NCBI GenBank assembly: GCA_038230975.1
Contig: JBBRMF010000116.1
Span: 1 to 15,049 of the forward strand
Length of the DNA: 15,049 nt
Direction: 5' to 3'
From: JANXVV01 sp038230975
GTDB taxonomy: Bacteria; Planctomycetota; Phycisphaerae; Tepidisphaerales; Tepidisphaeraceae
Part shown: positions 1 to 7,787 of the stretch, piece after piece
Layout of the letters: every line of letters starts with the position of its first letter
Numbering within the stretch: the stretch's first letter is position 1
Position numbers and translations under genes: made by a program
Notes under the pieces: model-generated
What the model saw: only the letters and a program-made list of their open reading frames with translations
What the model was told of the DNA's origin: nothing
Databases searched by the model: none

Positions 1-753
1 GACCTTTACTTTACGATGCTCGACAATGTCGAAAACGTGCATCAAAGGCTCGTGCGGGATCACGAGATTGATCACAGCCTCAAAGACATCATGGTCTGGC
101 GCGAGGAAGAATTGCTCGCGACGGAAATCATCGCCAATATCACGCGCGGGTACGGACATTTTTTCATGATCAGTCGCGGGCGAAACATTCCCACCACTCA
201 GACGATCTACCGGCTGATGTTCGAGCGGGAAAAACGTAAGGTGTATCTGTCATTTCCGATGAGCCATGTGATGGATCTACCGAACACGCTGGCGGAAATT
301 GATGCGTTCAAGGCCAAAATCAATGAAAACTTTATCTGCTTTGATCCGGCGGACGTGGATGAATTCATTCTCCACAAATTGGCCCTTCAGGCATTGGAAG
401 AAGGAAGCACGACGATTCAGGTGGAAGCCTCGGATGGGCCCATCACGCTTAAAACGCAGGATGTGGATCAGATCAGCGGAGACATCCTCGGCCAGATTTA
501 TGCGCGCGATTTCAAGATGATCGATCAGTCCGACATGATCGTCAGCCTCGTCCCGGAACTTCCCAACGGCAAACCCGCCCTATCGAGCGGCGTCGAGCGG
601 GAATTGCACCACGCTTTTGAGGGTGGTAAAGAGGTCTACGTCGTCTGGACCTGCAAGGGGATGCCGTCCCCTTTCATCACCGAGACGGCAACGCGCGTTT
701 TCCAAAGCACACAACAGGCGCTCGAGTATTTTCGGACAAAGAGATATTTTTAA
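1..753 (+). CDS. Partial P-loop kinase / nucleoside 2-deoxyribosyltransferase-like fusion protein (3' end)
   Basis: The reading frame is open from base 1, so the 5' end of the gene lies outside the window. An internal ATG at 16 is not necessarily the start. About 250 residues are visible. The first ~60 resemble the C-terminal half of an adenylate-kinase-like P-loop kinase: a short beta strand followed by DNVENVHQRL, then the helical MVWREEELLATEI. The P-loop itself would be upstream and is not seen. From residue ~80 a second domain begins with VYLSFPMS. It ends with DQSDMIVSLVPE and SSGVERELHHAFEGGKEVYV, which is the layout of nucleoside 2-deoxyribosyltransferase (NDT) folds: a first strand with a small-residue turn, an Asp-rich strand, and a helix carrying the presumed catalytic Glu. 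The inferred role is cleavage or transfer of a nucleoside base, possibly coupled to phosphorylation. The domain order is inferred by eye, and the substrate is unknown. It converges on the DUF1501 gene, with 15 bp between the stop codons. Confidence 0.6.
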   Translation, partial: DLYFTMLDNVENVHQRLVRDHEIDHSLKDIMVWREEELLATEIIANITRGYGHFFMISRGRNIPTTQTIYRLMFEREKRKVYLSFPMSHVMDLPNTLAEIDAFKAKINENFICFDPADVDEFILHKLALQALEEGSTTIQVEASDGPITLKTQDVDQISGDILGQIYARDFKMIDQSDMIVSLVPELPNGKPALSSGVERELHHAFEGGKEVYVVWTCKGMPSPFITETATRVFQSTQQALEYFRTKRYF

Positions 754-768
754 ATCGCCGGTGAAGTA

Positions 769-2229
769 TCAGGCCAAGACCTGTTTCACAAGTTCGCCGT
801 GTACATCGGTCAGACGGAAATAGCGACCTTGGAACTTATACGTCAACCGCGTGTGATCGATCCCCAGTAGATGAAGGATCGTCGCGTGCAGGTCGTGGAC
901 ATGCACCGGATCGCGGGTGATGTTGTAGCAGTAATCATCCGTCTCGCCGATCGTGATACCGCCTTTTACCCCCGCGCCAGCCATCCAGACCGTGAAACAA
1001 CGCGGGTGGTGATCGCGACCGTAATTATCCGCCGACAAACCACCCTGTGAATAAACAGTTCGCCCGAACTCCCCGCCCCAGACGACGAGCGTGTCATCGA
1101 GCAAACCGCGTGATTGCAGATCTTTTAGAAGCGCGGTCGTAGGTTGATCCGTGTCGGAACATTGTCCGCGAATGGCCGTCGGAAGATTCCCGTGATGATC
1201 CCATCCCATGTGGAATAGCTGCACGAATCTGACATCGCGTTCGATGAGCCGCCGGGCCAATAGACAATTGGCGGCGTACGTGCCGGGCCTATGAACATTC
1301 GGCCCATACGAATCCACGACGCTCTTCGATTCGCCGCTAATGTTAGTCAGAGCCGGCACGGAAGCCTGCATCCGGAACGCCATTTCATATTGAGAAATAC
1401 GCGTGTTGATTTCCGGATCGCCGACGATTTGGCTTCGCTGCCCGTTGAGTTGTGCGAGATCATCCAGCATGCCACGACGAATTTCACGGTCCACGCCTGG
1501 TGGATTAGACAGGTACAAGACCGGATCACCCGCGTTTCGGAACTTCACACCTTGATGTTGGGTCGGCAGGAATCCGCTTCCCCAGAGTCGATCGTAAAGC
1601 GGTTGATCATCGGGGCGGCCGGTCCCTTTGCTCGTCAAAACAACAAACGCGGGCATATCCTGATTTTCACTTCCCAAGCCATAGCTAAGCCACGACCCGA
1701 TGCTGGGTCGGCCGGCCAGTTGCGAGCCGGTCTGAAAAAACGTGATCGCCGGATCGTGATTGATGGCTTCCGTGAACATCGATTTGATGAAACACAATTG
1801 ATCGGCCACCGTGGCCGTGTGAGGAAGAAGTTCACTCAACCAGGCGCCGCTCTTGCCGTGCTGGGCGAACTGGAACGCTGTGGATGCGATCGGAAAAGAT
1901 TTCTGCCCTGAGGTCATTCCCGTCAATCGCTGTCCGTTGCGGACCGAATCCGGCAACTCCGTGCCCCGGAGTTTGCTGAGGTTCGGCTTGTAATCAAACA
2001 AATCCATCTGCGACGGCGCACCCGATTGGAACAAGTAAATGACGCGCTTGGCTTTGGGTGCAAAGTGCGGCAGGCCCGGGATTCCGCCGGTGGACGTGAG
2101 ACCCGTGGACATGCCATGGGCATCTTCATTCAGCAAAGAAGCGAGCGCTGCCAATCCCAGTCCCCCACCGCTTCGGCGTAAGAAAGTACGGCGATTGATC
2201 CGGTCGGCGAATAGTTGTGTTTGATTCAT
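769..2229 (-). CDS. DUF1501 domain-containing protein, Tat-exported (sulfatase/alkaline-phosphatase-like fold)
   Basis: This is a 486-aa protein with a clear twin-arginine signal: NRRTFLRR at residues 12-19, followed by the hydrophobic GGGLGLAALASLL. It is therefore predicted to be exported folded, or membrane-anchored in the periplasm. The body matches DUF1501. The metal-site-like segments GWDHHGN and GGEFGRT (residues ~345 and ~390), the YGRDHHP motif, and the C-terminal VHDLHATILHLLGIDH are all typical of the family, which shares the alkaline-phosphatase/sulfatase superfamily fold. Length is normal and no frame break is seen. Its biochemical role is not established. In planctomycetes DUF1501 genes almost always sit next to PSCyt1/DUF1549/DUF1553 genes, as here. 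The start is well supported: an AAGGAG ribosome site lies 6 nt before the ATG and is formed by the last two sense codons of the upstream gene, so translational coupling is likely. Confidence 0.95.
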   Translation of the reverse strand: MNQTQLFADRINRRTFLRRSGGGLGLAALASLLNEDAHGMSTGLTSTGGIPGLPHFAPKAKRVIYLFQSGAPSQMDLFDYKPNLSKLRGTELPDSVRNGQRLTGMTSGQKSFPIASTAFQFAQHGKSGAWLSELLPHTATVADQLCFIKSMFTEAINHDPAITFFQTGSQLAGRPSIGSWLSYGLGSENQDMPAFVVLTSKGTGRPDDQPLYDRLWGSGFLPTQHQGVKFRNAGDPVLYLSNPPGVDREIRRGMLDDLAQLNGQRSQIVGDPEINTRISQYEMAFRMQASVPALTNISGESKSVVDSYGPNVHRPGTYAANCLLARRLIERDVRFVQLFHMGWDHHGNLPTAIRGQCSDTDQPTTALLKDLQSRGLLDDTLVVWGGEFGRTVYSQGGLSADNYGRDHHPRCFTVWMAGAGVKGGITIGETDDYCYNITRDPVHVHDLHATILHLLGIDHTRLTYKFQGRYFRLTDVHGELVKQVLA

Positions 2230-2232
2230 GAG

Positions 2233-5200
2233 CTACTCCTTCGTAATCGTCTCATCGAGATTCAGGATTACACTCGCGGTTGTCGTATAGGCCGCCAGTT
2301 CAGACGGATCGACGGTCGTCGGCGATTTGCTATCCCCGATCCCCACGAGGGCTTTGGCAGATTTCACATCCTGCTTATAGCGAACCAACCTTTGTTCCAA
2401 TCCAGTCTTCAACACGCTCATTTCATGGGATTGCGGTTCCCGAGCAGTTGCACGTCGGAAGGCATAAGCGATGCGATCCTCAACGCTGTTCCCCCCTTCC
2501 AAAATCATCTTCTCCGCAAGCTTTCGAGACGCCTCGACGTATGTCTCGTCGTTCAACAATGCCAGCGCCTGCAGAGGTGTGTTCGTTCGACTCCGCCGCA
2601 CCACACAGATCTCTCGGCCTGGTGCATCGAATAACGTCATGGATGGTGGCGCACTGGTTCGCTTCCAGATCGTGTACAAGCTGCGGCGATACTGGTTGCC
2701 GTCGGTATCGTGCTTGTAGTTGCGAAGATTACCGTAGACGTTGATTTCGTCCCATATCCCCTCGGGCTGGTAGGGTCGCACGGAAGGACCACCTATTTTT
2801 TCATTCAGCAAACCCGCTATCGCCATCGCCTGATCACGCACTACTTCGGCCTGTACTCGGAATCGAGGTCCGCGAGCCAACAGCCGATTCTCGGGATCTC
2901 GCTCAACCAGCGCAGGGGTAACCGCCGAAGACTGTCGATAGGTTGCGCTCATGACGATGGTCTTCTGAATCGCCTTCATATCCCAACCGAGGCGAACAAA
3001 CTCCGTCGCCAGCCAATCCAGTAATTCCGGATGGCTCGGCCAATCAGACTGCGATCCAAAATTCTCGCTGCTTTTCACAAGACCGACGCCGAAAAATCGT
3101 TCCCAGAAACGGTTCACGGCAACTCGCGCGGTCAATGGATTCTTGGGGTCAACGATCCACCTCGCTAAACCCAGCCGATTCGCCGCTGTTCCCGCAGGCA
3201 TGGGTGATAACGCGGCAGGGATGCCAGCCATTACTTTTTCACCGTGCTTATCGTACTGCCCGCGAAGCAACACAAATGCATCGCGCCGCTGCGGTGCTTC
3301 ATCCATCACCATCACCGTGGGGATTTGCTGTGCGAATGCATCGCGCTCCGCGGTCGCCTTTTGAAGCGACCGGTCAGCAATGAGAACATCACCCGAATGA
3401 TTCGCTCGGAAGTACACCGCCAAATCGGCCTTCTCTTTGCCTGAGCGCGTTTCCGTCGACGTTTTCAAAATAGACACGATCGCCGTCGGAATCGCTGCTT
3501 CGTGCGGTGAAGACGAATTCGTTGCCTGCAAGCGAAATTTGCCCAACTGATGTTGAGCGTGGATGGATGCGAAATCCAGCCGAACGGAAATTTTTACGGG
3601 TTCCGTCGATCGAATCGATTGCGCGAATGAGAAGACTGCAAAATGTGGCGCGTTCACCTTGGGATAGATAGCCCATCCAGTCTTTTGATCCTGATCGATC
3701 GCATTCGCCACGGGCCAATCCGGCTGGCTGTAGTCCGCCGATGCCTTCGCCATCTCCACCGGTTTGCCATTTGCCGTGACCTTGATATCGGTCAACACAA
3801 AATTTCCACCAGACGAACGACCGGGCCCACCGGCTGGTAGACCGCTTCCGGGCAAGGCTTCAAGTTTGATCGCCGAGATTTCTTTGAGCGGTGTCGTGAA
3901 CCCAATGGTATAGGAGTCGGTATCGGGGTTTACGCCGGTCAGCAGGATCGATTTATCCGGCTGGAGGGTTAGCTTGGCCTTTCCGGCGGATTCCATCTCG
4001 GTCACGTCGCCCATCGTCCACTCGACGATTCCATTCTTCTGGAAGACGGTGCCTTCCCACGCCGTCTGCAATTGCGGCAAAGACTTTTCCTTCTCTGCGA
4101 CCGCCTTTTGTGCGGCAACGACCATAGCCTCTAATCTCGCGATCTTCGCCCGCTGTTCATCATCGGGTACACGCAGAAGCGGTGGGTGATTTTCCGCCCC
4201 CTCCACGCCCGTGCCGGTTTCCAAGGCGTTGTTGTTGAAGAAGGCGTAGAACTGATAAAACTCTTTTTGCGTAATCGGATCGTATTTGTGATCGTGACAA
4301 CGGCAGCAGCCCATCGTCAGACCAAGCCATACCGCTGATGTTGTCTCAACGCGATCGATGACGGTTTCAACAAGCCATTCTTCGGCAATGATGCCGCCTT
4401 CGGTATTGATTCGGTGATTGCGATTGAATCCCGTTGCGATCTTCTGATCAAGTGTGGCGTTAGGCAGCATGTCGCCAGCCAATTGATCGATCGTGAATTG
4501 ATCGAATGGCTCGTTGCGATTGAACGCATTGATGACCCAGTCACGCCATCGCCACATGTAACGCTCGAAGTCTGCTTGATACCCATTGCTGTCGGCATAC
4601 CGCGCGCCATCGAGCCATTGCATGGCCATCCGTTCACCGTAGCGCGGCGACGCCAACAATCGATCCACCACCTTCTCATACGCATTCACTGACGTATCTT
4701 CGATGTATGCCTTGACCGCTTCAGGTGTAGGCGGCAAGCCAGTCAGATCTAATGTGGATCGCCGAATCAGCGTTGGCTTGTCCGCTTCTTTGGAAGGGCT
4801 CAATCCTTCCTGCTCCAGCTTCGCCAACGCAAAATTATCGATCCCATTGCGCGGCCATCGAGAATCTTTCACGATCGGAAGCTCTGGACGAACCGGTGAA
4901 ATAAACGCCCAATGTGCCTGGTACTCAGCCCCTTGTTGAATCCATTTCTCAATCAGTTTTTTTTGTCTCGGCGTAATTTTCAGGCCCGAATCCGCCGGCG
5001 GCATTACTTCCTCTTCATCGGTCGATGCGATACGCAGAAACGCTTCGCTCTTTTCAGGGTGCCCACTCACGATCGGTGTGCCGCCGCCTTTAAGCGGCCC
5101 GAATGCCCCGGCAGTCGTATCGAGGCGGAGATTCTTCTTCCGCTTCGTGGCATCAAACCCATGACATTTGAAGCAAGTGTCGAAAAAGACAGGCCGAATA

Positions 5201-5325
5201 TCTCGATTGAATTGCACCTTCGCCGGCAGCGGCGCATCTTCTTCTCCCGCTCGAACCGATACCACGGTGCAAAGCGCCAACGATCCAATCAACCCGGCAC
5301 ACATAAAACGGAAACACTTGCTCAT
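2233..5325 (-). CDS. PSCyt1 / DUF1549 / DUF1553 domain protein (planctomycete cytochrome-type)
   Basis: A 1030-aa exported protein when started at the ATG at 5325, which begins a good Sec signal peptide (basic MSKCFRF, hydrophobic GLIGSLALCTVVSV, then RAGEE). A frame-compatible start at 5346 would only add seven poorly fitting residues. Domains in order: PSCyt1 (planctomycete cytochrome c-type) with the haem motif CFKCH at residues ~51-55 and a candidate distal Met in VMPPADSG near 108; DUF1549 (about 150-370) with its signature CCRCHDHKYDPI at ~340, a second CXXCH; a ~300-residue middle section resembling a beta-sandwich; and DUF1553 (about 740-990) with WRSxP-type segments including NRFWERFFGVGLV and RRSRTNTPLQALALLNDE. 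The family is characteristic of planctomycetes and is thought to act in extracytoplasmic redox or polymer degradation, but no reaction has been proven. It is the first gene of the operon with the DUF1501 gene. Start-proximal Shine-Dalgarno support is weak. Confidence 0.93.
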   Translation of the reverse strand: MSKCFRFMCAGLIGSLALCTVVSVRAGEEDAPLPAKVQFNRDIRPVFFDTCFKCHGFDATKRKKNLRLDTTAGAFGPLKGGGTPIVSGHPEKSEAFLRIASTDEEEVMPPADSGLKITPRQKKLIEKWIQQGAEYQAHWAFISPVRPELPIVKDSRWPRNGIDNFALAKLEQEGLSPSKEADKPTLIRRSTLDLTGLPPTPEAVKAYIEDTSVNAYEKVVDRLLASPRYGERMAMQWLDGARYADSNGYQADFERYMWRWRDWVINAFNRNEPFDQFTIDQLAGDMLPNATLDQKIATGFNRNHRINTEGGIIAEEWLVETVIDRVETTSAVWLGLTMGCCRCHDHKYDPITQKEFYQFYAFFNNNALETGTGVEGAENHPPLLRVPDDEQRAKIARLEAMVVAAQKAVAEKEKSLPQLQTAWEGTVFQKNGIVEWTMGDVTEMESAGKAKLTLQPDKSILLTGVNPDTDSYTIGFTTPLKEISAIKLEALPGSGLPAGGPGRSSGGNFVLTDIKVTANGKPVEMAKASADYSQPDWPVANAIDQDQKTGWAIYPKVNAPHFAVFSFAQSIRSTEPVKISVRLDFASIHAQHQLGKFRLQATNSSSPHEAAIPTAIVSILKTSTETRSGKEKADLAVYFRANHSGDVLIADRSLQKATAERDAFAQQIPTVMVMDEAPQRRDAFVLLRGQYDKHGEKVMAGIPAALSPMPAGTAANRLGLARWIVDPKNPLTARVAVNRFWERFFGVGLVKSSENFGSQSDWPSHPELLDWLATEFVRLGWDMKAIQKTIVMSATYRQSSAVTPALVERDPENRLLARGPRFRVQAEVVRDQAMAIAGLLNEKIGGPSVRPYQPEGIWDEINVYGNLRNYKHDTDGNQYRRSLYTIWKRTSAPPSMTLFDAPGREICVVRRSRTNTPLQALALLNDETYVEASRKLAEKMILEGGNSVEDRIAYAFRRATAREPQSHEMSVLKTGLEQRLVRYKQDVKSAKALVGIGDSKSPTTVDPSELAAYTTTASVILNLDETITKE
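2236..2241 (-). promoter_or_regulatory. Ribosome binding site of the DUF1501 gene, inside the preceding gene
   Basis: AAGGAG on the minus strand encodes the last two residues (Lys-Glu) of the PSCyt1 protein. It is followed directly by that gene's TAG, then CTC, then the ATG of the DUF1501 gene. The 6-nt spacing is good. The arrangement implies that ribosomes terminating on the first gene can reinitiate on the second. Confidence 0.85.
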
Positions 5326-5689
5326 AGTCGTTATACGCAATAGCACGGCTCCATGTTGTGAATTTTAAAGGCCAGGGTGCGTCATCTGCTTGATGGTTCG
5401 AAAGTAGCATGGGCAACCTGCCCATGTTCGCGGTACGCCGCGATTTCGATTCGTACTCGGATCGAATCAGCAAGAGCGAAGCGATCTTCGGACTGCCTCA
5501 GAAGAAGATCGCTTCGCTCATGCTGATTGGCTGGAGTACCAGCCAAAATTGCGGAACACCGCAATCCATGGCCAGAATGGCCATGCCACTTGAGTTCAAT
5601 GTCAGAATCACTTGCGAGCATGCAACCCGACCGCTACCGTCACTACTTCGTGAAACTGTTTTAGGCGACCTTTAACGGGAAATGAAGGC
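5326..5689. other. Divergent intergenic region, 364 bp, largely filled by hairpins
   Basis: This stretch separates the PSCyt1 start (reading left) from the beta-lactamase-family start (reading right), so promoters for both units should lie here. I found no convincing -35/-10 pair on either strand. Positions 5408-5585 hold seven successive inverted repeats, listed separately. The flanks (5326-5407 and 5586-5689) look like ordinary non-coding sequence. Small open frames on both strands here are by-products of the palindromes and are not called as genes. Confidence 0.8.
5408..5585. repeat. Array of seven consecutive hairpin-forming inverted repeats
   Basis: Reading left to right the stems are: (1) 5408-5415/5419-5426, CATGGGCA with loop ACC; (2) 5429-5433/5438-5442, CGCGG with loop TACG; (3) 5448-5453/5463-5468, GATTCG; (4) 5466-5489/5504-5527, 24 bp with one mismatch and a 14-nt loop; (5) 5527-5534/5539-5546, TTGGCTGG with loop AGTA; (6) 5548-5554/5559-5565, ATTGCGG with loop AACA; (7) 5567-5574/5578-5585, CATGGCCA with loop GAA. 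Apart from the shared bases between 3 and 4 and the single shared base at 5527, the stems are separated by at most a few bases. None is followed by a T-tract, so these are not ordinary intrinsic terminators. The function is unknown. A mobile palindromic repeat, RNA processing site or protein-binding array are all possible. Confidence 0.85.
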
Positions 5690-6967
5690 ATGATGACGTT
5701 AAAACATTTTGCGCCCTTGATTGGAAGTTTACTTGGCTTGCTCGCCTGTTCTGAGCGACTGGCCGCTGCCGAACTTCCGGTTACCGGTCGGGACGATTCC
5801 AAGTTGGTCGCGTTCGACCGAATGATGCTTAAGTTCATGAACGATCACGACGTGCCCGGCGCAGCTTTGGCGATTGCGCGCCGCGGCAAAATCGTCTATG
5901 CCAGAGGATTTGGCTATTCCGATCTGGAGAAGCATAAGCCCGTCAATCCTGATGCGCTTTTTCGCATCGCCAGCGTCAGCAAGCCATTTACCTCCGCGGC
6001 AATCATGCAGCTCGTCGAGCGGGGAAAACTGAAACTGAGCGATCGCCCTTTCGCGATGCTTGGGTACAAACCCCACTTGGAAGGCAATGCCGCAGTTGAT
6101 CCACGGCTCTATGCAATCACCGTGCAGCAACTCCTGCAACACACCGGTGGGTTCGATCGGGATGCTTCATTCGATCCGATGTTTCGCCCGATCGATATTG
6201 CAAAATCACTCGATACCAAGCCGCCGGCCGGCCCGGAAGACATCATCAAATACGTGATGGGCCGCCCGCTGGATTATGAGCCGGGAACGAAGGAATCCTA
6301 TTCCAATTTTGGTTATTGCGTGCTTGGTCGGGTGATCGAAAAAGTCAGCGGAATGAATTACATCGAGTATGTTCAAAAGGAAGTGCTGGGCCCACTCGGA
6401 ATCCATCGAATGCGCCTTGGCCGATCGCTTATCGCAGGCCGTGCAGTTGACGAAGTCCGGTACTATTCGAGCAATGATGGAAAGGTAGACAGCGTTTTTG
6501 GAGGGGAGAAAGTTCCGTGGTGTTACGGCGGATGGAATCTGGAGGCAATGGATTCTCACGGTGCCTGGATCGCATCGGCCCGGGAATTGGTCCGTTTTGC
6601 CAGTTCGTTTGACGCGCCTGAAAAATCCCCGATCCTCAAACCGAAATCGATCGCCGAAATTTTTTTGCGACCGGCCAAAGTCGGATTTACACCGGACGGA
6701 AAATTGAAACCCACCTATTACGCCGACGGCTGGATGGTGCGGCCCGTCAATCGCAATCAGGCCAATACATGGCACAATGGGTTACTCGATGGAACCTCAA
6801 CGCTTCTCGTTCGACGTCATGACGGGCTGACCTGGGCCGTTCTGTTCAACACGGATCGAGATAAAAAGAAGCAGGTACTCGCAGGGTTGATCGATCCACT
6901 GTTGCATTCGGCCGCCGACGAAACAAAAGCCTGGCCGATCGGCGAAGATTTTAAAGAACCGCAATAA
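5690..6967 (+). CDS. Serine beta-lactamase-family hydrolase (class C / esterase-like), exported
   Basis: A 425-aa protein of the beta-lactamase/transpeptidase-like superfamily (Pfam Beta-lactamase, PF00144). All three family motifs are visible: SxxK as SVSK (residues 95-98, nucleophile S95), YxN as YSN (204-206), and a late HNG in TWHNGLLDGT (~361) at the place of the KTG box. HTGG at 151-154 is also typical. The N-terminus is a signal sequence (MTLKHFAPLIGSLLGLLAC). It is either a lipoprotein-type signal with Cys20 or a conventional signal cut near LAAA-E. Members include D-aminopeptidases, esterases and true AmpC enzymes, and the substrate cannot be told from sequence. Two adjacent ATGs (5690, 5693) are possible starts; GAAGG just upstream fits 5693 slightly better. 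The LOG-family gene follows after 46 bp on the same strand, so co-transcription is possible. Confidence 0.92.
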   Translation: MMTLKHFAPLIGSLLGLLACSERLAAAELPVTGRDDSKLVAFDRMMLKFMNDHDVPGAALAIARRGKIVYARGFGYSDLEKHKPVNPDALFRIASVSKPFTSAAIMQLVERGKLKLSDRPFAMLGYKPHLEGNAAVDPRLYAITVQQLLQHTGGFDRDASFDPMFRPIDIAKSLDTKPPAGPEDIIKYVMGRPLDYEPGTKESYSNFGYCVLGRVIEKVSGMNYIEYVQKEVLGPLGIHRMRLGRSLIAGRAVDEVRYYSSNDGKVDSVFGGEKVPWCYGGWNLEAMDSHGAWIASARELVRFASSFDAPEKSPILKPKSIAEIFLRPAKVGFTPDGKLKPTYYADGWMVRPVNRNQANTWHNGLLDGTSTLLVRRHDGLTWAVLFNTDRDKKKQVLAGLIDPLLHSAADETKAWPIGEDFKEPQ

Positions 6968-7013
6968 ACCCAATTTCCCCGCGTTTCCATGCACGAGGAT
7001 GAGGCTTGATCAA

Positions 7014-7613
7014 ATGAAGAATGTGTCGATTGTCGATTCACGATCAAAGGCGGTGACCGTCTATTGTTCGTCGAGTTCTCATGTTCCGCGCGTTTACTTT
7101 GATGCGGCGGAAGCGATAGGCCGCGCGATCGCACTGGAGGGCTGGACGCTTGTGTACGGTGGCAACGCGTGCGGGTCGATGAAGGCGCTAGCCGATGGCG
7201 CACGGGCCGCGAACGGGAAGGTTATTGGGGTCACGCCCCAATCTTTGGTGGATAAGGGCTTGAGCGATGACCTTTGCGATGAGCTTTTGATCACGGTCGG
7301 CATGCGCGATCGAAAGGCGATCATGGAAAATCGAGGGGATGCATTCATCGCTCTACCCGGTGGATTCGGAACTTTTGAGGAAATCTTCGAGATCATTGTC
7401 GGCCGACAGTTGGGATACCACTCCAAGCCAATCGTCATTCTCAATATCGCCGGCTATTACGATCCGCTCTTGGCGATGCTCACCCACGGTGTCGAACATT
7501 GTTTTATCAAACCTTCCAGCATGGAATTGTTTGAAGTGACGTCCGACGTCCAGTCCGCAATGCAAACGTTACGTGTCGCAATGACGAAACACGAATTCGC
7601 GAAAACGATGTGA
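7014..7613 (+). CDS. LOG-family protein (TIGR00730), nucleoside 5'-monophosphate phosphoribohydrolase-like
   Basis: A 199-aa Rossmann-fold protein when started at ATG 7014. A GAGG 9-10 nt upstream supports this start, whereas the in-frame ATG at 6999 has GAGG directly against it. The family signature PGGFGTFEE is at residues 115-123. The other conserved segments are VYCSSS (first strand), YGGNACGSMKALADGA (the nucleotide-binding GG-G-M motif), and the catalytic-type Arg/Lys pair in GMRDRKAIM (~98-101). LOG enzymes ('Lonely guy', often misannotated as lysine decarboxylase) hydrolyse the N-glycosidic bond of nucleoside monophosphates, releasing a free base. Cytokinin activation is the plant role, and bacterial substrates are often AMP or cytokinin nucleotides. 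It is cytoplasmic with no signal peptide. The length is typical for the short LOG type. It is probably in a unit with the upstream beta-lactamase-family gene, but the two functions are not obviously related. Confidence 0.9.
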   Translation: MKNVSIVDSRSKAVTVYCSSSSHVPRVYFDAAEAIGRAIALEGWTLVYGGNACGSMKALADGARAANGKVIGVTPQSLVDKGLSDDLCDELLITVGMRDRKAIMENRGDAFIALPGGFGTFEEIFEIIVGRQLGYHSKPIVILNIAGYYDPLLAMLTHGVEHCFIKPSSMELFEVTSDVQSAMQTLRVAMTKHEFAKTM

Positions 7614-7686
7614 ATTACTGTGTTCTGGAAGCAAAATGAGAAGAAACTTCACCGCTCGAACGATCATATAGTCGCGATTCATTCGT

Positions 7687-7721
7687 GAATTCGAATTTCG
7701 TAATTCGTAATTCCTAATTCC
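7687..7721. repeat. Short 7-bp tandem repeat (about five units)
   Basis: Five successive 7-mers, GAATTCG, AATTTCG, TAATTCG, TAATTCC and TAATTCC, lie in the 174-bp gap between the LOG-family gene and the TonB-like gene. They differ from each other by one to three bases. The tract is AT-rich compared with its surroundings. It is followed by a small perfect palindrome, GCCTTT-A-AAAGGC (7727-7739). I see no gene in this gap and no sure promoter. Confidence 0.7.
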
Positions 7722-7787
7722 TCCTCGCCTTTAAAAGGCATATCATAGAAGGTTGAGGATTTGACTAGCTGATGAGACGGTTGACTG

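Noticed and set aside
1291..1911. 206-codon plus-strand open frame inside the DUF1501 gene
   Set aside because: It lies wholly antisense to a gene with clear family motifs, has no recognisable domain, and its composition is that of a complementary-strand shadow.
5382..5675. Small open frames on both strands across the intergenic region (88 codons plus, 79 codons minus)
   Set aside because: Their peptides are generated by the palindromes themselves. They have no ribosome site or family signature and cover only the hairpin array.
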